A stretch of 64,000 bases of DNA, taken from the NCBI RefSeq assembly GCF_030348505.1, contig NZ_JAUCFJ010000002.1, forward strand, positions 2,050,001 to 2,114,000. The letters are read 5' to 3'. A program made the position numbers and the translations under genes. Shown piece by piece: positions 8,560 through 16,750 of this stretch (the stretch's first letter is position 1; every line of letters starts with the position of its first letter). The notes beneath the pieces are model-generated. The model searched no databases. It was not told the origin of the DNA and was given only the letters and a program-made list of their open reading frames with translations. This DNA comes from Lysinibacillus sp. G4S2 (GTDB lineage Bacteria > Bacillota > Bacilli > Bacillales_A > Planococcaceae).

Positions 8560-9373
8560 GACGGATAGAAGCCTTCAGGTGATGGAAAGAAATAACGGTG
8601 ACGGAAAGCAAGGCAACCCCGACGGATAGGAATCTCAGAGCGACGGAAAGAACAGCGCCATCGACGGATAAAAATCTCAAGGTGACGGATAGAAATAGCG
8701 CCGACGGAAACTATGGAGTCATCGACGGATAGAAGTCTTTGAGTGACGGAAAGAAAAGTGGCCCCGACGGATAGAAGTCCTCAGGTGACGGATAGAAATA
8801 GCGGCGACGGAAACTATGGAGTCATCGACGGATAGGAATCTCAGAGCGACGGAAAGAGAAGCGGCCCCGAAGGATAGAAGTCCTCAGGTGACGGATAGAA
8901 ATAGCGGCGACGGAAACTATGGAGTCATCGATGGATAGAAGTCTTGGGGCGACGGAAAGAAAAGCGGCCCCGAAGGATAGAAGTCCTCAGGTGACGGATA
9001 GAAATAGCGCCGACGGAAACTATGGAGTCATCGACGGATAGAAGTCTTGGAACGACGGAAAGAAAAGCGCCACTGACGGATAGAAGTCCTCAGGTGACGG
9101 ATAGAAATAGCACCGACGGAAAGCAAGGCAACATCGACGGATAGAAGTCTTTGAGCGACGGAAAGCAAGGCAACATCGACGGATAGAAGTCTTTGAGCGA
9201 CGGAAAGAAAAGCGACCCCGACGGATAGAAGTCCTCAGGTGACGGATAGAAATAGCACCGACGGAAAGCAAGGCAACATCGACGGATTGAAATCTCAGAA
9301 CGACGGATAGAACACCGCGATCGCCGGATAGAAGTCTCGAAGCGACGGATAGAACAGCAATCACGACGAATAG
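8560..9373 (+). repeat. Tandem array II: GACGGATAGAA repeats, 21/19-bp units
   Basis: About 40 units of the same class as array I. Core starts 8560, 8581, 8600, 8621, 8642, 8663, 8684, 8703, 8724, 8745, 8766 show steps of 21, 19, 21, 21, 21, giving a 103-bp higher-order repeat (8560, 8663, 8766, 8869). The variable tails differ from array I (for example AACTATGGAGTC), so it has been amplified independently. It fills the gap between the NERD gene and the MarR promoter. Confidence 0.95.
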
Positions 9374-9410
9374 CGGCTCTAAACTAGAGGATATCTCGCT
9401 AATTTCATAC

Positions 9411-9489
9411 TAGACAAATAGGATTTTTCGGCATATAGTTATCTAGGCTAACTAATAAAAGAAGTGGCATATAGTTACCTTAGCTAACC
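9411..9489 (+). promoter_or_regulatory. MarR-gene promoter with tandem operators
   Basis: TAGACA (9411-9416), a 17-bp spacer and TATAGT (9434-9439) form a promoter. Two related dyads follow, AGTTA-N7-TAACT (9437-9453) and AGTTA-N7-TAACC (9473-9489), 36 bp apart. The first overlaps the -10 box and the second sits beside the Shine-Dalgarno site. The shape fits autorepression by the MarR protein encoded just downstream. Confidence 0.72.
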
Positions 9490-9508
9490 AATTAAAGGAG
9501 TGGTATTT

Positions 9509-9928
9509 TTGACAATCGAACAAGATTTTTTTAATCAGTACCGCTTAATGTACAGACCGTTTATTAATCAAGTGAATGTACAGTTAGAGGAATATCAGTT
9601 ATATAGCTCACAATGGGCTGTCCTTCGATTATTAAATGATAAGGGACGACATTCATTCGTGGAGATTGCGCATTATATGTCTATTGAAAAGCCAAGTGTC
9701 ACAAGGTTCGTTCAAAAGCTTGTGGAGCTCGGCTATGTGGAAACGGTAGCGGGCAAGGATAAGCGCGAAAAGCTTGTGCAATTAACGACTTATGGTGAAG
9801 AGATAGTACAAGAAATTAAGGCGCATTTAAGACCTTTGTTTGAACAGGCACTCACAGGTGTATCAAGGCAGGAGATTGAGATTGCGACACAAGTTTTAAC
9901 TAAAATTTGTGAAAACATAAATCGGTAG
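9509..9928 (+). CDS. MarR-family transcriptional regulator
   Basis: A 139-residue winged-helix protein starting at the TTG at 9509, eight bases after AAAGGAG; the GTG at 9500 overlaps that site. The recognition helix region is SFVEIAHYMSIEKPSVTRFVQKLVELGYVE, quoted in part as the HTH core (about residues 47-65), followed by the wing KDKREKLVQLT. MarR proteins repress efflux or stress genes and are released by small ligands. It is followed 11 bp later by an MFS transporter, so it most likely controls itself and that exporter through the two dyads upstream. Confidence 0.9.
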   Translation: MTIEQDFFNQYRLMYRPFINQVNVQLEEYQLYSSQWAVLRLLNDKGRHSFVEIAHYMSIEKPSVTRFVQKLVELGYVETVAGKDKREKLVQLTTYGEEIVQEIKAHLRPLFEQALTGVSRQEIEIATQVLTKICENINR

Positions 9929-9939
9929 GAGTGAAAAAA

Positions 9940-11136
9940 GTGGAAGCAACTAGAGATAAACTATGGACAAAGGACTTTTTAATCGTCTCACTTATTAACT
10001 TTACCATTACTTTAATTTTTTATTTATTGATGGTAACAATTGCAGGCTATGCGGTTGAGCATTTTGGTGCTTCAACTAGTACGGCAGGGCTTGTATCGAG
10101 TATTTTTATTATTGGAACTTTATTTGGTCGTCTCGGGGCAGGACGAATCATTGGTGATTGGGGAAGTAAAAAGACATTATTTTGTGGATTATTAGTGTTT
10201 ATGCTATCAACGATGTCTTATTTTTTGGCGGCAAATTTGACACTTCTAATGCTCAATCGTTTAGTACAAGGAATTGCACTTGGGGTGGCAAGTACGGCAA
10301 CTGGAACGATTATTGCACAAATTTTACCGTCTGAACGACGCGGTGAAGGTATTGGTTATTACAGCTTAAGTGCCATCTTAGCAACTGCTATCGGACCGTT
10401 TATAGGTATTCTTTTAACACAACAGTTTGAAGATTATCGTATGATTTTTGCGGTCGATTCAGTATTAGCTATTATTTGCTTTCTGATGTATTTTATCGTT
10501 ACAGTTCCTGAAGCATCGAAGAAGGCTAAAGCAATGGCAGAGAAAACAGGCTTTAAGCTAACCAATTTTATTGAAATGCGTGCTATGCCAATTGCTTTTG
10601 TGGCGTTAGTTATCGGCTTTGCCTACTCTGGTGTTATGTCATTTATGACGTTCTACGCGAAAGAGCTTGATTTGGTTGCAGCGGGAAGTTATTTCTTTAT
10701 CATTTATGCAATCGTGATTCTAGCGACACGTCCGTTTACAGGAAAGCTACTAGACTCAAGAGGTGCGAATATTGTTATTTATCCTTGTTTAGTCATTTTT
10801 GCAATCGGTATGTATGCCTTTAGTTCAGCGACGAGTAGCTTTGTATTTTTACTAGCTGCTGCTTGCATAGGAATTGGTTATGGTAACTTCAATTCTGTAG
10901 CACAAGCAATCGCTATTAAGGTTACACCAAATGAGCGTTTAGGACTTGCGACATCGACATATTTTATTTTATATGATTTAGGTTTAGGGGTTGGTCCGTA
11001 TTTCTTAGGATTCTTTGTTCCGACGATGGGGTACAGTGCCATTTTCTTTGCGATGGTATTCGTAATTTTAGTGTCAATTGTCCTGTATTATTTCTTATAT
11101 GGGAAATATGAGAATAACGAAAATTTAATAGATTAG
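9940..11136 (+). CDS. MFS transporter (drug-efflux type)
   Basis: A 398-residue membrane protein with 12 predicted helices. The GTG at 9940 is preferred over the GTG at 9931 because AGGAG lies at 9927-9931. MFS signatures include GRLGAGRIIGDWGSKK in the loop between helices 2 and 3 and the antiporter-like stretch ATAIGPFIGILL in helix 5. Its place directly behind a MarR regulator suggests a substrate-induced exporter, substrate unknown. Confidence 0.9.
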   Translation: MEATRDKLWTKDFLIVSLINFTITLIFYLLMVTIAGYAVEHFGASTSTAGLVSSIFIIGTLFGRLGAGRIIGDWGSKKTLFCGLLVFMLSTMSYFLAANLTLLMLNRLVQGIALGVASTATGTIIAQILPSERRGEGIGYYSLSAILATAIGPFIGILLTQQFEDYRMIFAVDSVLAIICFLMYFIVTVPEASKKAKAMAEKTGFKLTNFIEMRAMPIAFVALVIGFAYSGVMSFMTFYAKELDLVAAGSYFFIIYAIVILATRPFTGKLLDSRGANIVIYPCLVIFAIGMYAFSSATSSFVFLLAAACIGIGYGNFNSVAQAIAIKVTPNERLGLATSTYFILYDLGLGVGPYFLGFFVPTMGYSAIFFAMVFVILVSIVLYYFLYGKYENNENLID

Positions 11137-11143
11137 GATCGAG

Positions 11144-11187
11144 ACGTTATTTTTCTAGTTTTATATCAACTAGAAAATGACGTTTTT
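11144..11187 (+). terminator. Intrinsic terminator after MFS gene
   Basis: ACGTTATTTTTCTAGTT pairs with AACTAGAAAATGACGT around a short AT loop, followed by a run of T. It separates the MarR/MFS unit from the Fur-controlled operon. Confidence 0.85.
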
Positions 11188-11208
11188 TGCTTTAAATAAA
11201 AATACTTC

Positions 11209-11237
11209 TTGCAATCGACTTTGATAATCATTATCAT
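11209..11237 (+). promoter_or_regulatory. SigA promoter overlapped by Fur box (efe operon)
   Basis: TTGCAA (11209-11214), a 17-bp spacer and TATCAT (11232-11237) form the promoter. TGATAATCATTATCA (11222-11236), a perfect 7-1-7 Fur box, covers the -10 region. Iron repression of the downstream operon is expected. Confidence 0.88.
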
Positions 11238-11273
11238 TCTCAATATAAACTATTTCGGAAGTAGGTACTTAGC

Positions 11274-12149
11274 ATGAAAAAAACGTCATTATTGTCAGTA
11301 TTAGTTGCAGGAGGCATTCTTATGACTGGCTGTGGCAATACAGAAGAAGCAAAAAAAGAGGAAAAGCCAACAACGGAACAAACAGATAAAGCAGATAAAG
11401 CAAAAGAAGTTGATTTATCAGCTGAACTAGCAGCTTATAAACAATTTGCTTTAGAACAAATGGATCAATTCTTAACAGAAACAGAAAAATTTGTGAATGC
11501 ATTTAAAGCAGGTAAAATTGAAGAAGCAAAAGCAGCCTATGCACCAGCTCGTATGTATTTCGAGCGTTCAGAACCAATCGCAGAAAGCTTTGGTGACCTT
11601 GACCCACGTATTGACGGTCGTTTAGCCGATATCCAAGAAGAAGGTAAGGGCGAGGAAGAGTGGACAGGTTATCATAAGCTTGAACATGCGCTTTGGGTTG
11701 AAAATAAAACGGCAGGCTACGAGAAAGTAGCAGATCAACTATTAGCAGATGCAAAAGAATTACACGCATTAGTTCAAACTGTAGAAGTAACACCAGATTT
11801 AATGATTACAGGTGCTGTTGATTTATTAAATGAAGTATCAACATCTAAAATCACTGGTGAAGAAGAAATCTATTCTCACACTGACCTTTATGACTTTAAA
11901 GCAAATATCGAAGGCGCAGAAAAAATCTTTGAAATCTTACGTCCAAAATTAGAAGCGAAAGACAAAGACTTAGTAGCGACATTAGATGAAAAATTCAAAG
12001 CAGTGGACGATTTATTGGCACAGCATGCAACAGCTGACGGTGGATATGTTTCATACGAGAAATTAACAGAAGAAAATACAAAAGCACTTGCAGCAGCAGT
12101 TAATCAACTTGGAGAACCATTAAGTCAAATGGGAATTATTTTGGAGTGA
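11274..12149 (+). CDS. efeM: EfeM/EfeO imelysin-like iron-uptake lipoprotein
   Basis: A 291-residue lipoprotein: signal peptide with lipobox MTGC (Cys20), a Lys/Glu-rich linker (21-50), then an imelysin (M75-like) helical domain. The metal-binding HxxE motif is visible in GYHKLEHALW (about residues 132-141), and the family segments PARMYFERSEPIAESF and DLDPRIDGR are present. No cupredoxin domain is seen, so it is the EfeM-type short form as in Bacillus YwbM. It is thought to bind ferrous or ferric iron at the surface and hand it to EfeB/EfeU. It is first in a Fur-controlled operon, 6 bp before efeB. Confidence 0.93.
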   Translation: MKKTSLLSVLVAGGILMTGCGNTEEAKKEEKPTTEQTDKADKAKEVDLSAELAAYKQFALEQMDQFLTETEKFVNAFKAGKIEEAKAAYAPARMYFERSEPIAESFGDLDPRIDGRLADIQEEGKGEEEWTGYHKLEHALWVENKTAGYEKVADQLLADAKELHALVQTVEVTPDLMITGAVDLLNEVSTSKITGEEEIYSHTDLYDFKANIEGAEKIFEILRPKLEAKDKDLVATLDEKFKAVDDLLAQHATADGGYVSYEKLTEENTKALAAAVNQLGEPLSQMGIILE

Positions 12150-12155
12150 TAGTAA

Positions 12156-13415
12156 ATGACTGAATCAAATGATGAAAAATTGATCAATAAAAAAATATCT
12201 AGACGTGATATGTTGAAGCTAACAGGCATCGGGGTAGCTGGTGTAGCAATCGGTGCTTCAGGCTTAGGTGGTGTTATGAAAGCAATGGGCTATGATGTGT
12301 TTGAGCCTGTTGCGGATAGCACTACAGCAAGTAATAAAGTTAATTTTTATGGAAAACATCAATCTGGCATTACTACACCTGTTCAGACAAATATTTATTT
12401 TGCTTCTTTGGATGTTTTATTCACATCAAAGAAAGAGCTACAAGAGTTGTTCAAACAATGGACACCTCTTGTTGTTCGTTTAATGAATGGTGAATTAATG
12501 GAAGATTTAACAACAAATACTAGAATTCCAACAGGAGATACTGGTGAAGCAGTAGGATTAGATGCCTCAAATTTATCAATTACAATTGGGGTTGGTCCTT
12601 CTCTTTTCGATAAACTTGGTATCCAGCATTTAAAGCCAGCTGAATTAAAAGATTTACCACATTTCCCAAGAGATCAGCTGCAAAAGGAATTTACAGGTGG
12701 AGATCTTTGTATTCAAGCGTGTGCGGATGACCCACAGGTGGCGTTTCATGCAGTGCGTAATTTAGTTCGCGCAGCCTCAGGTAAAGTAGAGATTAAATGG
12801 TCACAAGCAGGCTTCAACTCTTTCCCAGCTGGTGGAGGAACACCTCGAAATTTATTTGCGTTCAAGGATGGCACGGTAAATCCAGCGATTACAGATGAAA
12901 AAGATTTAAACAAAGTGGTATGGGTCGATAAAGGCTGGCTAAAAGGTGGCTCTTATTTAGTAGCACGTAAAGTTCAAATGCATCTTGAAACATGGGATCG
13001 TACATCTTTAAAAGATCAGGAAGCCACATTTGGTCGTTATCGCGATAGCGGTGCACCGTTGGGTAAAAAGAAGGAATTTGATGATTTTGATGTAGAGGCG
13101 AAGGATAGCAAAGGCGAGTATATTATGCCAGATACGTCGCATGTGCATTTGGCACGTAAATCGGGTGCGCGCGTTTTACGTCGCTCTTACTCGTATGCAT
13201 CAGGTGTTATGACGAATACAGGTGCTCATGATGCTGGGCTAGTATTTATCTCTTTCCAAAAAGACCCAGAGCAATTTATAAAAGTCCAAAATACTTTAGG
13301 GCGTCTTGATAAAATGAATGAGTACATTACCCATCGAGGCAGCGCAGTGTTTGCTTGCTTCCCTGGTGTACAAAAGGGGAGTTATCTAGGTGAAGCACTT
13401 TTTAACGCGCTGTAG
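12156..13415 (+). CDS. efeB: EfeB/EfeN DyP-type heme peroxidase, Tat-exported
   Basis: A 419-residue DyP-type peroxidase. A twin-arginine signal (SRRDMLKLTGIGVAGVA, about residues 15-31) directs folded export with heme. The distal motif FKDGT.NP (about residue 237-244) and a proximal histidine region near His329/His331 (SHVH) are visible, as is the RVLRRSYSY segment of the family. In B. subtilis YwbN oxidises ferrous iron for the EfeU permease. The gene follows efeM and its end overlaps the start of efeU by 26 bases. Confidence 0.94.
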   Translation: MTESNDEKLINKKISRRDMLKLTGIGVAGVAIGASGLGGVMKAMGYDVFEPVADSTTASNKVNFYGKHQSGITTPVQTNIYFASLDVLFTSKKELQELFKQWTPLVVRLMNGELMEDLTTNTRIPTGDTGEAVGLDASNLSITIGVGPSLFDKLGIQHLKPAELKDLPHFPRDQLQKEFTGGDLCIQACADDPQVAFHAVRNLVRAASGKVEIKWSQAGFNSFPAGGGTPRNLFAFKDGTVNPAITDEKDLNKVVWVDKGWLKGGSYLVARKVQMHLETWDRTSLKDQEATFGRYRDSGAPLGKKKEFDDFDVEAKDSKGEYIMPDTSHVHLARKSGARVLRRSYSYASGVMTNTGAHDAGLVFISFQKDPEQFIKVQNTLGRLDKMNEYITHRGSAVFACFPGVQKGSYLGEALFNAL

Positions 13416-15105
13416 TATTATTCTTTGCTTGTTATTGGCACTTGCTGTACCAGTGCAGGCAGCTCAATCTTATAGTCATTTGTACATTTCTATTAGTGAT
13501 GCGCTAATGAGCACAAAGCAAGACAAAGAAGATGAGGCGAAACTTGCCCTCGAACAATTTGCTAATGATTGGGCATCGGTCACTTCTGAACAGAAGGAAG
13601 CAAAGAAAAAAGTTGATGAAATTCTTGCACAAGCACTTGAAGCTACTTCAAAGGATGAACGCTTAGAGGCGCTATCTGCATTGTCAAATGCTTTACGTGC
13701 GTTAGAAAACCTCGAAAATCCTGTGGATGAAGCGGCGCAACGTACAGAATTTGGGCAAAAGTTTAAACCAATCATGGCGGACTTTGAGAAAGCCTTAGCA
13801 AGTGGGGACATCGCAGCAATCGATGAAGCCTATAAAGATTTTAATATCAAATGGAATAAAAATGAAAGACCTGTCCGTGAGCAAAGTATCGCGATGTATG
13901 GGCAAATTGAAACACAAATGGCGTTTTTACGCATTTCCATTTCGGCTGAGGAACCTGATGTAGACCTTATGAAGTCCCAATTCGCAGATTTAAAACAAAC
14001 GATTGAGGATTTTGTAGCTGGTAAGGAAACAGCGGAAGCAGTCGAAGGAGAATATTCGTTATCTACATTAATTGCCTATATTGATGAGGCGAACGATTTT
14101 ATCGATGCAGGTGATTATAAAGCTGCCTCCGATAAAATTCGTGAATTCATTACTATATGGCCAAGTGTAGAAATTGAGATTTCTACTCGAAATGGTGGTC
14201 TATATACTAAAATTGAAAGTGATATGCCGATTATCGCTAGTGATTTATTAAAATCAACAGTTGATAAAGAAGCTATTAAAAGTAAATTAGATAATTTCCG
14301 CACTGAAATTGAGCTAATTCAAGGTGACTCAGATTATACTTTATGGGATTCCGCTTTAATCTTATTACGTGAAGGCTTAGAGGCACTATTAATTATTTTA
14401 GCATTAGTATCGTTCTTAGAGAAATCAGGTCAAAAGACAATGCGCAAATGGATTTACGTAGGCGCATTTGTAGGGGTTCTTTTATCTGCAGTTGCTGCGA
14501 TTTTAATGTCTACAATTTTCAACTCTGCGACAGTTGATACAAATCGAGAGATAATGGAAGGTTATAATGGCTTACTAGCTGCAGCAATGATGATTGGGGT
14601 CGGTATTTGGCTCCATAGTAAATCGAATGTGGCAAGTTGGAACCGCTATATTTCCAAACAAATGGGTAATGCTATTTCAAGTGGCTCGGTATTTGCCATG
14701 GCGTCAATCAGCTTCCTGTCCGTTTTCCGTGAAGGAGCAGAAACACTTGTCTTCTACGCAGGAATTGCGCCTAAAATGGAGACTTCTCAATTTGTGCTAG
14801 GTATCGTAGTAGCAATTCTAGTATTAACAATTTTTGCATTTGTGTTATTTAAAGCAAGTGGAAAAATTCCAGTATATAAATTTTTCGCAGTGGCAACGGT
14901 GTTAATTTATGTACTGGCCTTTAAAATTATTGGTGTCAGTCTGCATACATTGCAGCTGCGGGGTGCAGTTTCAACTACAATTGTAGATGGCTTACCGGTT
15001 ATCAGCTTCATTGGTTTCTATCCAACTGTAGAAACAATGATTGGACAAGCGATTTTACTAGTGCTCGTTATAGCTACAATCATCTTTAAAAAGAAACAAA
15101 AATAA
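13390..15105 (+). CDS. efeU: EfeU iron permease (FTR1 family) with large extracellular N-domain
   Basis: A 571-residue protein starting at GTG 13390, placed eight bases after AAGGGGA, inside the end of efeB. It has a signal peptide (residues 1-24), a helical acidic region of about 290 residues outside the cell, then seven membrane helices. The two REGxE iron-transport motifs are clear: REGLEA (about residue 327) and REGAET (about residue 439). It forms the ferric-iron channel of the three-part importer. It is longer than B. subtilis YwbL because of its N-terminal domain. The gene order M-B-U differs from the ywbLMN order. Confidence 0.94.
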   Translation: MKHFLTRCSIILCLLLALAVPVQAAQSYSHLYISISDALMSTKQDKEDEAKLALEQFANDWASVTSEQKEAKKKVDEILAQALEATSKDERLEALSALSNALRALENLENPVDEAAQRTEFGQKFKPIMADFEKALASGDIAAIDEAYKDFNIKWNKNERPVREQSIAMYGQIETQMAFLRISISAEEPDVDLMKSQFADLKQTIEDFVAGKETAEAVEGEYSLSTLIAYIDEANDFIDAGDYKAASDKIREFITIWPSVEIEISTRNGGLYTKIESDMPIIASDLLKSTVDKEAIKSKLDNFRTEIELIQGDSDYTLWDSALILLREGLEALLIILALVSFLEKSGQKTMRKWIYVGAFVGVLLSAVAAILMSTIFNSATVDTNREIMEGYNGLLAAAMMIGVGIWLHSKSNVASWNRYISKQMGNAISSGSVFAMASISFLSVFREGAETLVFYAGIAPKMETSQFVLGIVVAILVLTIFAFVLFKASGKIPVYKFFAVATVLIYVLAFKIIGVSLHTLQLRGAVSTTIVDGLPVISFIGFYPTVETMIGQAILLVLVIATIIFKKKQK

Positions 15106-15144
15106 ATCGAAGTGGTTGGGACAAAACTAGCCAAAACTTAATAA

Positions 15145-15188
15145 GCGCGAGAAATCAATTTAGAAACGTTGATATCTCGCGCTTTTTT
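15145..15188 (+). terminator. Hairpin terminator inside MITE-like element
   Basis: GCGCGAGAAATCAA (15145-15158) pairs with TTGATATCTCGCGC (15169-15182) with one mismatch and is followed by six T. It is the probable terminator of the efe operon. Confidence 0.85.
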
Positions 15189-15223
15189 GGTGTTAAATTT
15201 AGTGTTTCATGGAGGTAGCTGTC

Positions 15224-15293
15224 GATGTTTTTTGAAAGTTGGGTGATAAATTAAAAAAGTTGGTCGATAAATCGAAAAAGTTAGTCTATAAAA
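15224..15293 (+). repeat. Short 21-bp-phased array (array VI-a)
   Basis: Four units with GAT-type cores at 15224, 15245, 15266 and 15287, exactly 21 bp apart (consensus GTCGATAAATCGAAAAAGTT plus one base). It lies inside the MITE-like element and repeats at 45209-45257. Confidence 0.8.
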
Positions 15294-15664
15294 GTTCCTA
15301 AGGCAGTAAATCTCCGGAAATATACTGCATTAACAGAGAAATAGGGTAAAGAAAATAGAATGACTTAGTCAAACAAGAAAAAAGAAAAATCGAACAGCAT
15401 CGATTTCTCTTTTTTCTTTAATATCAGCAAGTTTTGTCCCAGCCACTTTTTCCTGTCGATAAAGAATTGTCTAGCAATATACAAAGGTTGATTTTCACTC
15501 CAAAAGAGGGTGCTTTTTTAAAGAGCCACAAAAACCATTTACACCTCTTGTCTCTATCACTTCAACTTTCCATGGAGTGACAGTAGGTGAAAAATCTTTT
15601 AGACTAACGGAGCGGGTTTCTACAATAAGCAGAAATGGTGTATCATTGTAAGAGGAGGATGAAT

Positions 15665-15838
15665 ATGCTGAAAAATATACAAAAATCGCTAATTTTTTTC
15701 ATGTTACTTATTATATCTCAATGGTTATTTCGTGATGACATTCAATGGGGACATATTATAGGAACTTCAATATTATTTTTCCTTTTTAGTATATTTTACG
15801 ATTGGGCAAGTATCCCCTATAAGTGGAAGAAGGAATAA
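15665..15838 (+). CDS. Small two-helix membrane protein
   Basis: A 57-residue protein starting at ATG 15665, six bases after AGAGGAGG; in-frame codons upstream are too close to that site. Two hydrophobic helices (about residues 7-22 and 32-47) are joined by a short charged loop (FRDDIQWGH), and the tail ends YKWKKE. No family recognised. The 216 bp before it (15449-15664) show no other gene. Confidence 0.5.
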   Translation: MLKNIQKSLIFFMLLIISQWLFRDDIQWGHIIGTSILFFLFSIFYDWASIPYKWKKE

Positions 15839-15871
15839 GCTTATTTGAGTTATCATTCGAATAGGCTTATT
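15834..15871 (+). terminator. Hairpin after small membrane protein gene
   Basis: AATAAGCTTATTTGA pairs with TCGAATAGGCTTATT at 13 of 15 positions. The T run is weak, so termination is possible but unproved. Confidence 0.4.
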
Positions 15872-15998
15872 AATCTTAAAATTGCTACGGTAGCTAACTC
15901 AAAGTTGAATCTGTTTAGAACTCATCGAATTATTGTTTGAAACAGTTTGTCCCTTTACTACACATTTTCCATTCCCTACCAATTACTTCACTTCCATG

Positions 15999-16098
15999 CT
16001 ACAATTGTTTTAACTTCATTCAGCAATTGTTTTTTGTAGCGAAAGTAAAGCGTCAGCTACAATTGTTTTTTGTAGCGAAAGCAAAGCGTCAGCTATAG
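15999..16098. repeat. Tandem copies of a CAGC...GCGAAAGCAAAGCG repeat
   Basis: Two near-identical units (16021-16053 and 16054-16089) carry AATTGTTTTTTGTAGCGAA and AAGYAAAGCGT; a partial unit precedes and follows. GCTACAA and TTTGTAGC within a unit can pair. The same GCGAAAGCAAAGCG motif recurs near 17715 and, inverted, near 23397 and 23427. Confidence 0.7.
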
Positions 16099-16205
16099 AA
16101 GTCTCGTGCAAACACAGGCCGATTCCGGACACAATTAAGCCACGGCATAGTTGATTAGAAAGATTATTCGGTTAGTTAAGAAAAAGCAAGATGGGGGGAA
16201 TGAAG

Positions 16206-16430
16206 ATGGATAGTGAGAAATACGGTAATGAAAGTAACGAAATCTACATTTATAGTTATATAACCTACAATATTTTTGCGTATATTATTAGTATTCTATT
16301 TTCACCATTATTAGGGGTGATCATGGGAATTGTGGGTGTAACCCAGCGTAAGAAATATGCGTGGAGTATTATAATCATTTCAATAGTCAGTTGGGTTCTC
16401 AATCTTTTCATAATTAATTATATTCTATAA
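16206..16430 (+). CDS. Small membrane protein
   Basis: A 74-residue protein. The ATG at 16206 is chosen because GGGGGG at 16193-16198 is correctly spaced for it. Two hydrophobic helices (about residues 15-45 and 53-74) flank a short basic loop (TQRKKYAW). The Gly-rich SPLLGVIMGIVGVTQRKK stretch resembles DUF4190-like small membrane proteins, but this is not certain. No operon partner. Confidence 0.5.
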   Translation: MDSEKYGNESNEIYIYSYITYNIFAYIISILFSPLLGVIMGIVGVTQRKKYAWSIIIISIVSWVLNLFIINYIL

Positions 16431-16610
16431 ATACAACTTTGCAGAAATCGGGGTTGTATAAACATTAGGTGCAATTTTCAAAATTCAATTTCTGAAATAA
16501 AAATAAATTTTCACTTCCAACAATCTAGAGGGCTTGTGGGTACTACAACTTATAAACGTAAGTCCTTTTGTTATGTTTTTCACGCAATTACAGGAGCGCT
16601 TCTACAGCTT

Positions 16611-16742
16611 AGAGGCTGGGACATAAGTTTGTTTATAAAGAAAAATTAAAAAATTTCACATCAGAAAAGCACGAGAAATCAACGTTTCTAAAATTGATTT
16701 CTCGTGTTTTTTAAGGTTTTGACCAGTTATGTTCTATCCTCT
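16611..16742. mobile_element. MITE-like element, short form
   Basis: A 132-bp relative of the 15110 element in opposite orientation. The ends AGAGG-ACATAA (start) and TTATGT-CCTCT (end) are imperfect inverted repeats. It contains the hairpin CACGAGAAATCAA / TTGATTTCTCGTG (16670-16706) and T run, but lacks the 21-bp array. It sits at the 3' end of the pentapeptide-repeat gene and may terminate it or its neighbour. The 180 bp before it (16431-16610) hold no gene. Confidence 0.7.
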
Positions 16743-16750
16743 TTTTTCAG

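Larger units (their letters stand above)
15110..15448. mobile_element. MITE-like element, long form, 22-bp terminal inverted repeats
   Basis: A 339-bp non-coding element. Its first 22 bases (AAGTGGTTGGGACAAAAC onward) and the reverse complement of its last 22 (AAGTGGCTGGGACAAAAC onward) agree at 20 positions. Inside are a strong hairpin with T run (15145-15188) that can terminate efeU transcripts, a short 21-bp-phased array (15224-15293), and a second hairpin (about 15376-15415). A close copy lies at 45096-45397 and short relatives at 16611-16742 and 53874-53948. No transposase is encoded. Confidence 0.8.

Noticed and set aside
9020-9364. Minus-strand open frame across array II
   Set aside because: Same repeat by-product, Arg/Phe/Ser-rich, no independent evidence.
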